DNA of 64,000 nt from Cryptomeria japonica. Lineage: Eukaryota; Streptophyta; Pinopsida; Cupressales; Cupressaceae. The position numbers and the translations under genes are program-made. A model generated the notes under the pieces. The model ran no database searches. It was not told the DNA's origin and saw only the letters and a program-made list of their open reading frames with translations. Shown here piece after piece: positions 1-11,852 of this stretch (position 1 is its first letter; every line of letters starts with the position of its first letter). Location of the stretch: positions 237,749,922 through 237,813,921 of the forward strand of contig NC_081406.1 in the NCBI RefSeq assembly GCF_030272615.1, given 5' to 3'.

Positions 1-714
1 TCGCAAAATGGGAGTCACACTGACTATAGTTGGATGATTAAATCCAATAAGAATGTACTGCACAAAATAGCATCTTCATATGTTGGATTCAGTACCGGTG
101 TAATGTTGATATGCTTTCACAAAAACCTAACTTCACCTTCAAATGATGTCAGCGTGTATTGTACTACTTAATCTTGCATATACCTTCACACAATTCTTTT
201 TCCGCATTCCACACTTGATCTTACCAATAAGATCTTACCTTTATACCATAACCTAAGACCAATTTTAGTAGGTCAGCTCTACAAGATATTACAATAAAAA
301 CATTTTACAAATAATATAATATCTGATGCAATAACCAATTGAACATGTCGGCTTAATGCATTTACAACAATAATTAATCATCTCCATATCATGCCATGCT
401 GATCTGGAAAAGATAAACTTGTTGGTGTAACCCTAGGTAACCCTGGACCTATTTGCCAATAAAAGCAAATAAGCAAATATGAATATACCAATGATTAATT
501 CATTAAGATAAGATGTCAATACGATGTCTTCGATATTACCAAGTGTCTTCCATATCATTTCAAGTGCCGGTGATCATTATATCCCACCGGTGAACCATAT
601 ACCAGTAACTGTGCAATAGTTACTTGCTTGCTGGTGAATACTGCTGGATCTCCAAAGTTCTAGTGTTTTAGTAGGTGTTGACATCAATGACAAAACTATA
701 CCAAAATACCAACA
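1..714 (-). repeat. Copia-1 3' LTR (truncated by the window edge)
   Basis: Direct repeat of 5647-6360. Its right edge (positions 711-714, aaca) abuts a polypurine tract, so on the minus strand the LTR begins TGTTGG, as expected for Copia LTRs. Confidence 0.93.
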
Positions 715-737
715 ATCTCCCCCTTTGGCATTGATGG
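715..737 (-). promoter_or_regulatory. Copia-1 polypurine tract
   Basis: The minus strand reads CCAAAGGGGGAGAT directly before the 3' LTR. This is the plus-strand DNA priming site of an LTR retrotransposon. The same motif abuts the LTRs of Element B (8756-8769) and Copia-R (59126-59148). Confidence 0.9.
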
Positions 738-1104
738 CAACACAAGATGGGAAAACCATCAAAGTGCCAAAACAGAAATGCCAAAAACCAACAATATCCA
801 AAAAGATCATAACCAGAATATAGAGAGTAATAGTCTCTCCTAAACAACAATCTCTCCCCCTGGGAGCAACATGTGTTATCCAAAGTTTCCATACCAATCT
901 CTCCAAAAGATAATATGTTTTTCCATATATCTCTCCCCCTTTGACATAAAATGCCAAAGTTATAATAAAGCCAAGTTCATATGCAAAATACCAATCAATT
1001 CAGTATACCAACTACTCCCCATGAGAAGTAGCTTCCTCATCAAAGACCAGAGTAAAAGATTTGTCTTTTAATTCTGTCGGTTGATGACAATCATCAACTA
1101 TCTA
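738..1104 (-). other. Copia-1 3' untranslated region with extra PPT-like boxes
   Basis: No coding potential is visible. Two further purine boxes occur on the minus strand, at 851-867 (core GGGGGAGAGA) and 930-947 (core CAAAGGGGGAGAG). They resemble the true PPT, as in the 3' regions of the other SIRE/Copia-type elements here. Confidence 0.6.
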
Positions 1105-1639
1105 AGTCTCTACCAATGGTGGTATGACTCCAAGTTGATCTCTCTGAGATATTCAAAAGCCTCCTTAGGCAAAGGTTTTGTGAAAATATCTGCAAGTTGT
1201 TCTTTAGTGTTCACATAAACTAGTTTTGTCTCCTTTTCTTCAACTTGTTCCCTTAGAAAATTCAGTTTGATAGAAACATGTTTTTTTTAGAATGTAGTAC
1301 TAGATTCTTAGATATATTTATTGCTGCAATGTTATCACAATATATGGTAATAGGTTCCTTGCATTTTACCTTTATGTCTTTCAACATTTGCTTAAGCTAT
1401 AGTACCTGTGTACAGTTAGTTGCTGCTGCAACATATTCTGATTCTGTTGTTGATAAAGATGTACAACTCTATTTCTTACTCAACCAAGAAACTATTTTGT
1501 TTCCAAGAAAGAATGCTCCGCTGGTGGTGCTTTTTCTATCATCCACATCTCCTGCCCAATTTGCATCTGTGTATGCACATAATTCAAAGTTTCTATCTCT
1601 AGGATACCATAATCCAAGATTTATAGTGCCTTGTAAGTA
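1105..1639 (-). pseudogene. Copia-1 RNase H domain, broken
   Basis: Continuing leftward from the reverse transcriptase, the minus strand can be read as a Copia RNase H: the YTDANWAGD, STTESEY and YCDNIAA motifs are recognisable. This enzyme degrades the RNA of the RNA-DNA hybrid during reverse transcription. It follows an in-frame TAG at 1640-1642 and contains at least two more TAG codons and one frameshift near a poly-T run at about 1282. The coding trace fades near 1105. It is the C-terminal end of the polyprotein. Confidence 0.8.
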
Positions 1640-2206
1640 CTAGAAAATCCTTTTTACTATTGATTCATGATTTTCTCCAGGATTACTTTGAAATCTAGAA
1701 ACAATACATACTGCATTCATAATATCAGGTCTGGTTTGTGTTAAATACAGTAAACCTCCTATCATAGATTTGTATCTAGTTGGATTAACAGGTGTAGATT
1801 CATCCCTTTGAGATAATTTGTCATTTGTAGTCATAGGGCTGCTTACCGGTTTAGAGTTCTCCATCCCAAATTTCTTTAGTAACTCTTTCAAGTATTTGGA
1901 TTGACTCAAGAATATACCTTTATCAGTCTGTGAAATCTGCAATCGTAAAAAGAATTTTATTTCTCCAATCATAGATATTTCAAATTCTTGCTGCATTTTA
2001 GTAGAAAATTCCTTACATAAACCATCTTCTCCTCCAAAGATTATATCATCAATGAATACTTCTATAATCAAGATGTCATTATTAGTTATTTTGTAATATA
2101 AATTGTTGTCTGCATTTCCTTTAGTAAAACCAATCATTAAAACATACTTATCCAATCTTGCATACCAAGCTCTTGGAGCTTGTTTTAATCCATGCAGAGC
2201 TTTCCT
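1640..2206 (-). pseudogene. Copia-1 reverse transcriptase, C-terminal half
   Basis: In the same frame as the upstream segment, after the TAA at 2207-2209. It starts with the conserved ALHGLKQAPRAWY block and carries the catalytic box as FIDD in place of the usual YVDD, then the KELLKKFGMENSKP and TRPDIMNAV blocks typical of Copia. It ends at an in-frame TAG. With the preceding segment this is a full-length RT broken by one stop. Confidence 0.88.
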
Positions 2207-3283
2207 TTACCTGCAAACCATATCATTGTCATTTGTTAAAGAAAATCCATCAGGTTGTTCAATGTATACTTCCTCTTCAAGATCTCCATTCAGAAATGCA
2301 CATTTAATATCCATTTGATAAATTTTGTAGTTCTTGTGTGCTGCAAAAGCCAAGAATAATCTGACTACCTCAATTCTAGCTATCAATGCAAAGGTTTCAT
2401 TGTAATCAACTCCTTTATGAGAATATCCCTTACATACTAGTCTTGCTTTATTTCTGACAACCTTACCATATTCATTAAGTTTGTTTCTGAATACCCATTT
2501 GGTTCCAATTACATTTTTATCTTTAGGCCGAGGAACTAATGTCCAAGTGTTATTTTTCTCAATTTGTTTTAATTCTTCTTCCATAGCTTTAATCCAAAAT
2601 TTATCTTCACATGCCTCATTAACAGATGGTGGTTCTATTTGAGAAATAAGACATACCTCTTCATTTTCCAATCTTCCTATTGTCATAACTCCTTTAAATT
2701 TATTTCCAATTATTTGATCTTCAGAATGATTCAATCTTACATACCAGGGTGTCTTTATTTGCTGTTGTTCTTCAATTATTGTGGAATCCTCAGATGGTAT
2801 CGGGGTAACTGGATCTTCATTCTGTACCAGTGGATTTGGTGTAGGTTCATTTGTCACAATTTTTGTTGCCGGTTCAGAGTCTATATACCTTGAAGTTCCT
2901 CTGAATTGTTCATCAATTTTTACATTTGTACTCTCAACAATTTTCTGCAATCTCTTGTTAAAAGATCTATATGCCTTGCTCTTAGATGAATAACCAAGAA
3001 ATATTCCTTCATCACTTCTAGGATCAAATTTGCCAATATACTCATCTCTTCTAATATAACATTTACTTCCAAAAATTCTGAAATATCTAAGAGTAGGAGT
3101 ATTACCAAACCATAGTTCATGAGGGGTCTTACCAGTTTCACCTTTGATGTGAACTTTGTTGAATGTATAGACCGCTATGCTGACTGCTTCTCTCCAATAC
3201 ACATGTGGTAATTTTGCTTCTGATAACATACTTCTTGCTGCATCCAAGATAGTTTTGTTTTTTCTTTCAACAACTCTATTCTG
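2207..3283 (-). pseudogene. Copia-1 integrase C-terminal part plus reverse transcriptase N-terminal half
   Basis: About 358 codons. The first part holds the end of the integrase catalytic core (NRVVERKNKTILDAARSML, with the catalytic Glu) and the Copia-specific region IFGSKCYIRRDE. A charged, Pro/Thr-rich linker follows, then the RT start (TWTLVPRPKDKNVIGTKWVF, YKIYQMDIKCAFLNGDLEEE). It begins right after an in-frame TAG (3284-3286) where homologues have Gln, and ends at an in-frame TAA. The reading frame is shared with its neighbours, so the breaks are point changes, not rearrangements. Confidence 0.9.
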
Positions 3284-3769
3284 CTATGGTGTTCGAGGTG
3301 CTGATAGCTGTCTTCTGATTCCATTCACTTCACAAAATGTATTAAAGTCCTTAGATGTGAATTCTCCTCCTTGATCTGATCTTAAGCATTTGATTTTCTT
3401 ACCGGTTTCATTTTCAACCATTTCTTTGAATAGTTTGAACTTTCCAAGTGCTTCTGATTTTTCTCTGAGAAAAGTAACCCAACAAATTCTAGAATAGTCA
3501 TCAATGATTAGCATGAAATATCTATCACCTTGTAAGCTTTTAGTTCTAGCTGGACCACATAAATCAATGTGAATCAAATCATGAGCATTATTGGATTTTT
3601 CTGGAATACTTATGAAACTAGCTCTAACTTGTTTTCCAAATTGACATTCCTTACATATTATATTCTGAGGTTTGACAATTTTAGGTAGATCTCTAACTAC
3701 CTTAGTAATACTGATCTTTACCATGCAATCAAAGTTTACATGACAGAGTCTCTTATGCCCAACTTTCAT
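3284..3769 (-). pseudogene. Copia-1 GAG-pre-integrase domain and integrase core
   Basis: Contains the zinc-binding pre-integrase motif (H-V at the start, then CKECQFGKQVR) and the first two catalytic Asp residues of the integrase core (IHIDLCGP and LRSDQGGEF). Integrase inserts the cDNA copy into the genome. The reading frame is shifted relative to the protease segment near 3766, within the HKRLCH motif, and it ends at the TAG at 3284. Confidence 0.9.
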
Positions 3770-4511
3770 CTATATGTGCAATCAAGCATGTCTTTTCACT
3801 GTTATTCAAATGAAAGATATTACCTCTAGTTTGATTACCGGTCGCAATTTCCAAACCAGTTCTATTCATGATTTTGCATTTTCCATTTTTAAATTGTAAC
3901 TGAAATCCTTTCTCAACTAATTGACCAACACTTAAAAGATTATTCTTTAATCCTTCAATATAGTAAACATTGTCAGTGTTATGCTTACCATCAAGAGATA
4001 TTGTACCCTTACCTTTGATTGAACAGGCTTTGTCATCTCCAAATCTTACTAAACCTCCATTGTATTCTTGAAAGTTCAATAATTTACCTTTGTCTCCTGT
4101 CATATGATGTGAGCATCCTGAGTCAATGATCCATTCATCCTTTACTTGAACTTTGGCTACTAGGGCTTGTTCTATCGGTTGAACAGTAGGTGTTGGTTGA
4201 TCTTCTATTATAGCAACAAAAACCCATCCATTGTCTATCGGATCCTCATCAGAATCATCTGTCACACCTTCATCAGCAATGTAACAAGATTTGTCTTTGA
4301 TCTTCTTAAATTTGTATCTCTGATATTTAGGATTAGGCTTGTATGTCCTTCTATCTTCTTCTCTTAGTCTAGCATGTCTATCAGGGTATCTCGAAGCCAT
4401 ATGACCAATCTTATTGCAGTTAAAACATTTAAAGTGTGCTTTACCTTCATACTTACTTCCAATTGGACCTTTAGGCATTTTCCTTACAAATAGTGCTTCA
4501 AGTTCTTCATT
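3753..4511 (-). pseudogene. Copia-1 gag C-terminus (zinc knuckle) and aspartic protease
   Basis: Shows a CCHC zinc knuckle whose last Cys is replaced (CFNCNKIGHMASRY), a basic linker, and a protease active site WIIDSGCSHHMTG followed by the LLSVGQL block. It is in frame with gag and separated from it by a single TAA (4512-4514). The protease releases the mature proteins from the polyprotein. The lost knuckle Cys would be expected to weaken nucleocapsid RNA binding. Confidence 0.88.
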
Positions 4512-5240
4512 TTATTTCCTGCTTTCTTCAAGTTCTCTTGCATAAAAGGCTTTCCAATCAAATTTGTCAAATGATGGAGCAGATGATGTTGATGCTTTAA
4601 AGGCTAAATCTATCTTTGTAGTAGCAACAGGACCAAATTCTTCAATTTCAAAAGATGAAAGTTTTCCAATCAATGTATCCCTACTTACTGATGTATTAGG
4701 CATTATTCTCAACTCATTTATAGTAGTAACCTTCATTTTATATGCCGGTGGCAATCCTCTTAAAATTTTTGAAACAATTTCATCCTCACTTAAGGTTCCT
4801 CCACAACATTTAATACCCAAAACAATTTCATTTACTCTTTCCATAAAAGCAGAAATCCTTTCATCTTTTTCCATTTTCAGATGTTCATACCTGACTCGGA
4901 AGCTTTCAATTTTTGCAATTTTGACTGTGGAATCTCCTTCATTCAGTGTTTCCAAATGATCCCAAATAGCTTTAGTAGTAGACCTATCTAATAATCCCAT
5001 GATTTGTTGATCTGATAATACGCTCAAAAGTGCTTCTCTTGCTTTGCAATCATTTTCCTCATCTTTAGCCAAGGTAGTTGGACTGGGCTGACCAGGTACA
5101 ACAGTAGTGTAACCTTTGTTTGTAACTTCCCAGACATCTTTACCAATGCAATTTAGATGTGTCTCCATTCTGATCTTCCATATGCCATAGTTGGTTCCAT
5201 CAAGCTTAGGACTGTCCTTCCTGAAATAATTAGTAGACAT
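4512..5240 (-). pseudogene. Copia-1 gag (capsid) protein
   Basis: 242 residues from the ATG at 5240, which lies about 43 bp inside the primer-binding site. It has the plant Copia gag pattern (DUF4219/UBN2 type): a start with KLDGTNYGIWKIRMETHL, the middle block ALLSVLSDQQ and later IWDHLETLNEGD. It would form the virus-like particle. It ends at a TAA; coding similarity continues in the same frame afterwards, so the stop is premature. A close relative of this gag starts at 43409 in the truncated element at 42990-44767. Confidence 0.9.
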
Positions 5241-5282
5241 TGGATCTCCTCAAGTTGTTAAACTTCTGCAAAAGAGGACTAA

Positions 5283-5295
5283 GCTCTGATATCAA
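5283..5295 (-). promoter_or_regulatory. Copia-1 primer-binding site (initiator tRNA-Met type)
   Basis: The minus strand reads TTGATATCAGAGC just inside the 5' LTR, one mismatch from TGGTATCAGAGC, the complement of the plant initiator tRNA-Met 3' end. Confidence 0.82.
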
Positions 5296-5296
5296 T

Positions 5297-6360
5297 TGTT
5301 AGGTCCCAGAGACAACTAAGAGGGGGGGGGGTGAATCAATTGTCTAATAAATTCAAACCAAAAACAACTTAACCAACTTAATGCTTAATATCGGTAAAGT
5401 AGTTAAGTATGCCAGTAGATAGTTTTAACAGTTAATTGCTATACCGGTAAAGGTTAATGCATGAAACATAAACACAAAGTCATCCATAACACATGACACC
5501 AATATTTGTACGTGGAAACCCTATAAGGGGAAAAACCACGATGGGAAACCTTACCCACAATTAGATGATACTACTGCAGATAGTAAGTGTACATAAATGG
5601 GGTCTGTACATGCAGAAAGGCCAACAACCTAGAGCTCACTGCTCAATCACAAAATGGGAGTCACACTAACTACAGTTGGATGGTTAAATCCAATAAGAAT
5701 GTACTACACAAAATAGCATCTTCATATGTTGGATTCACTACTGGTGTAATGTTGATATGCTTTCACAAAAACCTAACTTCAACTTCAAATGATGTCTGTT
5801 TGTATTGCACTACTTAATCTCACATATACCTTCACACAATTGTTTTTCCGCATTCCACACTTGATCTTACAAATAAGATCTTACCTTTATACCATAACCT
5901 AAGACCAATTTTAGTAGGTCAGCTCTACAAGATATTACAATAAAAACATTTTACAAATAATATAATATCTGATGCAATAACGGATTGAACATGTCGGCTT
6001 AATGCATTTACAACAATAATTAACCATCTCCATAGCGTGCCATGCTGATCTAGAAAAGATAAACTTGTCGGTGTAACCCTAGGTAACCCTGGACCTATTT
6101 GTCGGTAAAAGCAAATAAGCAAATATGAATATACCAATAATTAATTCATTAAGATAAGATGTCCATACGATGTCTTCGATATTACCAAGTGTCTTCCATA
6201 TCATTTCAAGTGTTGGTGATCATTATATCCTACCGGTGAACCATATACCAGTAACTGTGCAATAGTTACTTGCTTGTCGGTGAATGTTGTTGGATCTCCA
6301 AAGTGCTAGTGTTTTAGTAGGTGTTGACATAAATGACAAAACTATACCAAAATACCAACG
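5297..6360 (-). repeat. Copia-1 5' LTR (complete, 1064 bp)
   Basis: Starts tgttagg on the plus strand and ends ccaac + g. On the minus strand this is (C)GTTGG...CCTAACA; the terminal base is changed relative to the other LTR. Contains a C10/G10-type run near 5330 and the conserved CCC-loop-GGG hairpin motif at 5510-5538 seen in all Copia LTRs of this window. Confidence 0.93.
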
Positions 6361-7900
6361 AAATGTATCTCATGTATCTGAAGATGATGAAGGTAGATCT
6401 GCTAGCAGCCGCAACATTGATGAAGAAGGAACCCACCCTCTTCATGGCTCAAGAATTAGAGGATGAGAGGCACACATCTGAGAATGATCATGCAGATCAC
6501 CCCTACTGACAAGATGTGTTTGGAAGTGATAGTGAAGGAAAAGAAGAAGATGAAGCAGAAGTTGATCTTGAAAGTGATCTTGTGAATGCACTTGAAGAAC
6601 TCAATAGAGTAAGAAAGGAATACAAGCTATTCAAGAATGCTACTATAGTGGAGTAGAACCAGTTGATGAAATGTCTTGAATAATATGAGAAATGTATATT
6701 AGAGTTGAAGCCTCAACAAGGAGACACCAAGGTGTGCCAGTGCAGTGATCTAGCCTCTGAGCTAGAAGTAAAAAATAAAGAATATTAATAGCTACTTGGA
6801 GAAATGGAGGTTCTCCGAAATGACCTTGAGAAGTATCAGGATGAGCTCAAGGTAAGAATTTGGTTTGATAGCAATAGTGATGCCTTGCAAAAAATGTTGA
6901 AAAAGAAAAAGCATGCCAAGGACACTGAAGGTCTAGGAAGTGGTGTCAGTGAATGTTCCACTAGCAATAATGTCCCACATAATGAAATTTTATTTGTCTC
7001 CTAAAATAGAGAAAACAAGGGACAAACCTTCACAGTTAGAAATGTTCCCCGAAAGAAGGTTGACCTAACCACAACCGGTCAACACTTGTAGATAAAAATG
7101 AAGACCTATGCTGCAAGAAGGAGGAAAAATGCAGATCCCAAAGGAAAAGGGAAGATGGGAGAAGATAGCTTCACCAAAAGCAAAAACATGAGAAGAAAGC
7201 AAAGAAGACCTCCTGCTGGTAGAAGACAAAGAAATGCTACCGCCCACATGTCAAGACAAGTGTGGAAGATGAAAGGACCAGATGGAGGAAATGAAAAGAA
7301 TAGAACACCTAGGATCCATCCTAAGAGAATGAGAAATGGAGATGCCAGACCAGTAAGATCTCCCCATGCACGGTGGAATAAGTTTGTAAGTTATAAACCT
7401 TCCTTCTCCAGTTATTGATTTGCATGTAATGGTCAAGGTCATAGGGTAGAAGAATGTAGAAAGAGATCTAGATGGAACAATCTAGGATCTCATAGAAAAA
7501 TGTATCAAGGAGTAGATACATTCATATCCCCTCTCCCGGTTATGCAAATATTGTTTGTTATAACTACAATGAGATTCACCATAGAAGTTATGAATGTAGG
7601 AAGAAGGACCTGTAGTCACATGAAAGCTGATATAGAATCTATGCTCAACATAGAAATGTATATAGAGCATATGGAAGTGAGAGGCCTACATGGAACCAAA
7701 GGAGAAATGTCTCTGCAAGATCAAGAGGTCCATCAGTTCTGATTGATAGTCACAACAACATGACCAAAAGAAGTTGTTCAAACCGGCATGTTAAGAGATT
7801 CCCCAATCATGAAGTTGGGATGGATGTTGTGTGCTACTATAGCACTACTTCTAGTTGTGATGTAGAGTCCATAAATGAAAGGACCCATCAGTAGAAGAAG
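6361..7900 (+). pseudogene. Element B gag relic with several zinc knuckles
   Basis: Broken ORF pieces include an acidic coiled region (6804-7004), a basic Arg/Lys-rich stretch (7098-7418) and knuckle remnants: FACNGQGHRVEEC near 7415-7455 and CYNYNEIHHRSYEC near 7550-7595. The combination of an N-terminal helical region, a basic linker and tandem CCHC knuckles resembles Copia-R gag at 63074-64000. Stops and frameshifts are frequent. Gag would package the element RNA in virus-like particles; this copy cannot. Confidence 0.65.
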
Positions 7901-8755
7901 GTAAGACCTTCTCCCATGACTGAAAATGGGAAGAAGAATGAGACCAAGTAGGTATGGAGGAAGAAGCAAGAGGATGCAACCATGGACCGACACTGTGTAT
8001 TCAATGCATAGGTGATATCTCCTAAGGCCTAAAAGTAGATATAGGACCTCAGAGGAAGTAACATATTGACTAGATCAATCACCCCCTTAGTGAAGAAGGG
8101 CACTTGGAAGAACAAGATGTTGTTGGTATGAAGGATGGAAATGAGAATATAAGTGTTGTAGTGATTGCCTTGGCTACACACCTACAGATCAGATTTGGAT
8201 CACTACTGCATGTGTCAATGGATATAGATTAGCAATTGAAATAACAACTAGATCACCAGAAGAGTTGTTTGCAAAAATTGAGAGTTACCTGCACAGGAGA
8301 ATATCTAGTTGGTATCAAAGAAGATACAATTGGTATCAGTGTCAGCTTCAACACCTAATATCAGCTAATTGGGGTCAAAATAACTTTTACCTATCAAAGG
8401 GGAGATGATGCAATCTGGCTGGCAAGTAAGTAGTATTCACTGACACATGGGCCTTCAATTGGTCTCAGACTTGTATATGCAAAGGCTTATGGTTTGTATA
8501 TACACTTTATTGTTGATAAATTGGTGTTAGTTGATAGTTGAGTCGTCCATCTCAAGAGCTGTAACTTTAGAAGTTGTACCAATTGGTATCAAAAGAGGAG
8601 ATGCATCCAGTAAAGAGCAAAAAGGAAAAAAACAATCTGACTATGACTGATAAAAACAAGGAAGTGAGAGACCTTGACAGTGCCCTTTCCCATTCTTGTC
8701 AAAGGGGGAGAAGGATTTTGTAGTATGTTGGATACTAGATGAGTTGACATCAATG
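7901..8755 (+). other. Element B internal region without recognisable coding
   Basis: I find no pol motifs in any frame. A second purine box (tcaaagggggagaagg) lies at 8699-8714 ahead of the true PPT. Confidence 0.5.
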
Positions 8756-8769
8756 CCAAAGGGGGAGAT
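8756..8769 (+). promoter_or_regulatory. Element B polypurine tract
   Basis: ccaaagggggagat immediately before the LTR start TGTTGG at 8770; identical in core to the PPT of Copia-1. Confidence 0.9.
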
Positions 8770-8950
8770 TGTTGGATTTGTGTTGTCATTGATGTCAACT
8801 AGTATATAAGGACAACCGGTATGGGAGTATTGTTGACATTAAGTCATTGATGTCAACCAGTGTTATAGGTCACTGGTAAAGAAGAATAATATCATTAAGA
8901 GGAATGACCACTGGAGTGATTGGTATACACATTAGTGTTTGACTTGTGTG

Positions 8951-9276
8951 GATGATATGGACAGGTTACCAGTATAGTCTACCACTAGTAAGGAGAAGAT
9001 ATCAACTAGTAAGTGGTGTGTTGACATGGAGAACAAAAATCAACCAAGTGAGTGGTTGTCGACGAACAAGCTTATGACAAGTGTACAAGAAGGATGTACA
9101 GGTCACTAGTATGGATGATATGGATAGGTTACCTGTATATTCTGCCACTAATAAGGAGAACATGTCAACTCATAAGTGGTGTGTTGACATGGAGAAGACA
9201 AATCAACCACGTGAGTGGTTGTCAACTAGCAATCTTATGACAAGTGTATGTTGTGTGGATGCAGAACAATAGGACT
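8951..9276 (+). repeat. 163-bp tandem duplication inside the Element B LTR
   Basis: gatgatatgga at 8951 recurs at 9114. The similarity runs across the whole unit, including gtggtgtgttgacatggaga and gagtggttgtc, with point differences. Confidence 0.85.
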
Positions 9277-9410
9277 CCCACTGGATAGAGATGCAATCAC
9301 CATGTGAAGAGATGGCTAATAGTGAATGTACCCACACCAGATCATGAGTGCATTACAGGATGTAGATGACAAGGACTCACTCCCACCAATAAGTGGAGAT
9401 TATCTCGTAT

Positions 9411-9419
9411 TATATAAAG
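9411..9419 (+). promoter_or_regulatory. Candidate TATA box of the Element B LTR
   Basis: tatataaag in the LTR, on the element's coding strand. Confidence 0.5.
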
Positions 9420-11447
9420 TATGAATCTTAGTTCTTTGAGATAAGGAAGAAGAGGTCAAGGCAGGTGTTTGAAGGATCACACTGGATCTACCTATAAATC
9501 AAAGGGATACCTCAAGTGCATGAAATAGGGGATATGTAATGGATTGACATAGAAGGCATGTTATGCCACTGGGATAGAAAAGGAAGAGTAGAGAATTGAT
9601 GGATTTGTCACCTTGACAAACTAGTTGAGATAATGTCTGGTCTGATGTTGTAGAGGGCAAATTGGAGGAGCTGGATAGAGAGTATGAAACTGATATGCAG
9701 ATGCCTTGGATGGAATCATTTGAAGGTTGATGACATGGTGTCATCAGGATGGCTACTGGTGAGCATGAGAACCAGGAAGGAAGAAAAGAGGCTATGTGAT
9801 GTGCTCCTACCTGATGAGAATGTGCATGCTATGGATAGATATGTCTGGCAACTGGTTAAGGGGTTCTACCGACAGATCAGTAAAGTGCAAAGATGAAGGG
9901 TAAGCAGTAAAGTGTGAGATATTGGTAGGGTTAGTGAACTGGCAGAAAAGAAGGACCAGTTGAATGTTTGGTTAGTGATCCTTTCTAAGCCGACACGAAG
10001 ATCTTTGTTGAAGTGGATACCGACAAAGGATACCACATGGAGTTGAAGTGGCAAGCTCAGAGAGGTCGGTGAAGTGTCATGTCGATGAGGTAGCTGGAAA
10101 TTGGTCTACATTAAATGTTGACTATGAGGCTCGAGGAAGAAAAGCAGAGGATTGTAGCTCGAGATGAAGAAAAAAGAAAGAAATCCAAAAAGGCCTGATC
10201 TTGTAGATTGAAGCAGATTAAAGGATCAGTTTGGTGAGTGGATCAAGGAAGGATGATCCAAAATTTGTGCTTTCTTGTTAAAGGAAACAACTGATATATT
10301 TATGGTGTTTGATAGATGCAGGTCGACATATAGGGTCGTGTTTGCTAAGTTTAGCAAACGTGTATTGAAAGGCATGTTAATGGAGGTGATGTGCAGATAG
10401 CTGTCTTGGAGCTCATATCAAATGATATCTGATTGGATTTGATGTGCTTCATGATCAGTAGAAAAAATCCTAACTACTTGAAGTTTGAATTGGATTTTAA
10501 TAGGACAAAAAGTTGATGAATAGGTAGGCCATGATCGATGGATGTTGTTGCTGAAGGAGCGAGTCTTTCTTCTGCATGTGAGAGAAAATTAGCTGAGTTC
10601 TCAAAGAGTAACTAAAAAGAGACTGAGTGGGTATGAGTGAAAATCATGTTGAGAGTATCAACCAACAAAGGTGAGGAACCTGTAGTCTAAAAGTAAGTCT
10701 GTGAGAGAATTATAACAGTGGTAATAAACCAGTATAGAAGAGTTACAGAAGAGTGTAGAGTAGGCAAGAAGGAACTGACAGAAGATAGAACCGGTGGAGA
10801 ATAGTAGAGAAATTGAGAGAAGATTCTACCAATAGAGAGAAATGACACAGGGAGAGAACTGGTAGAGAAGGAGAAAAGGATAAATTGATAAGGTTACAGC
10901 AGGAGATAAGGTTGCAGTAGTGAGAGGGTGAGAGTTAGAGAGAACTAGGAGTGAACTGGATAGAGTATCCAGTAGAGAGTCTTGAAGAAGAGTTACAAAA
11001 TCCATTTATAATAAGGCTATTAACTTGTAAATGATTATGTTTTGTATTCATTGAGTTGGAGCTCGTTGCAAGGGTTGTAGCTCCTTGGGTTGGTGCCCTA
11101 AATCAAGGATTGATGCTCATTGGGTTGGTTCCATAAAATTAGGGCTTGGTGCTCCTTGGTTTGGTGCCCTAAACATTGTAATCAAAGATTCATTGTGAGG
11201 CTGGATTGGAGCAGTAGACTCCAACAACATTTCTCACCAAGGTTTTTCCCATCTTGGGTTTTCCTCGTATATGATGGTGGTATATGATGTTCTTTTGTGT
11301 GTGAATGGATTTGTGTTGGTCTTCCTACTTCCCAGTAAGTCTGCATTGAGTTAGATCTATTAACCGGTATACACACATAAGGTAGTTAAAGGAAAAATTT
11401 AAGAACCATTGATTCACCCCCCTCTTAATGGTGCATTGTGTCTAACA

Positions 11448-11852
11448 TTTATTGGGTATTTTTATCCCATGGTTTTGTGATATTGTTTGATGGTTTCTAT
11501 ATTGTATCTCCTATATATGAGGTGTATGAGACTGAGGTTGTATGCAAGATTCTTATAGCTATTGAGTTACCTTTGAATCTCTAGTTGGTGATACTTCTTG
11601 AAAATCTTCCTCTACAAGTATATTTTTATGTGTGATTGATTTCTAAATAATATATTAGGCGACTTTTTGGAGTGTAGGGTTTTCCTCCTAAAAGGGTTTT
11701 CCCCTTGTAAATCCTTGTGTTGTGGTGTGTATGCTATTTATGTTTATTTCTCTTAAGTTTCTATAATTGTTGTAAGGATCTTTAAAACAAATTGCATTAC
11801 CCTCCTCTCATGATTAGTGTAGGAAGTCACTATGCTACTTAACTTCCTTAAA
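11448..11852 (+). repeat. Copia-B 5' LTR remnant (3' portion)
   Basis: Aligns with 19864-20267 of the Copia-A 5' LTR (cccatggttttgt, tattgtatctcct, ttaccctcctctca). A decayed PBS, tggtatcaaag, follows at 11855. Confidence 0.88.

Larger units (their letters stand above)
1..6360 (-). mobile_element. Copia-1: Ty1/Copia LTR retrotransposon, partial at the window edge
   Basis: Two direct repeats, 1-714 and 5647-6360, align base for base in length and are the LTRs of a minus-strand element. The right copy is complete (5297-6360); about 350 bp of the left copy lies outside the window. In minus-strand order it has a PBS, gag, zinc knuckle, protease, integrase, reverse transcriptase, RNase H and a PPT, the Copia order. 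I count about 40 mismatches in the 714 comparable LTR positions (5-6%), mostly transitions, so it is moderately old. At least four in-frame stops and several frameshifts kill the polyprotein. It is inserted in Element B: Element B gag sequence resumes at 6361, and 6361-6365 (aaatg) is the expected target duplication, whose partner is off-window. Confidence 0.93.
6361..11447 (+). mobile_element. Element B: decayed SIRE-like LTR retrotransposon, 3' part only
   Basis: Copia-1 interrupts it on the left, so its 5' LTR and gag start lie off-window. What remains is gag relic sequence, a region with no recognisable pol, a PPT at 8756-8769 and a 2678-bp LTR. The LTR starts TGTTGG and ends TAACA, like the other Copia LTRs here. 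No protease, integrase, RT or RNase H motif can be found between gag and PPT, so it is either internally deleted or a non-autonomous gag-type element. It is inserted in the 5' LTR of Copia-B, whose sequence starts at 11448. Confidence 0.82.
8770..11447 (+). repeat. Element B 3' LTR (2678 bp)
   Basis: Runs from TGTTGGATTTG after the PPT to GTGTCTAACA before Copia-B LTR sequence. A C-run with ctctta just before the end, a TATA box at 9411-9419 and a CCC-loop-GGG hairpin at 11238-11270 fit an LTR. It is long for Copia, partly because of a 163-bp tandem duplication. Purine-rich gagaga stretches fill 10780-11000, and a degenerate repeat of about 47 bp (ctccttgggttggtgccct) lies at 11080-11175. Confidence 0.82.
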
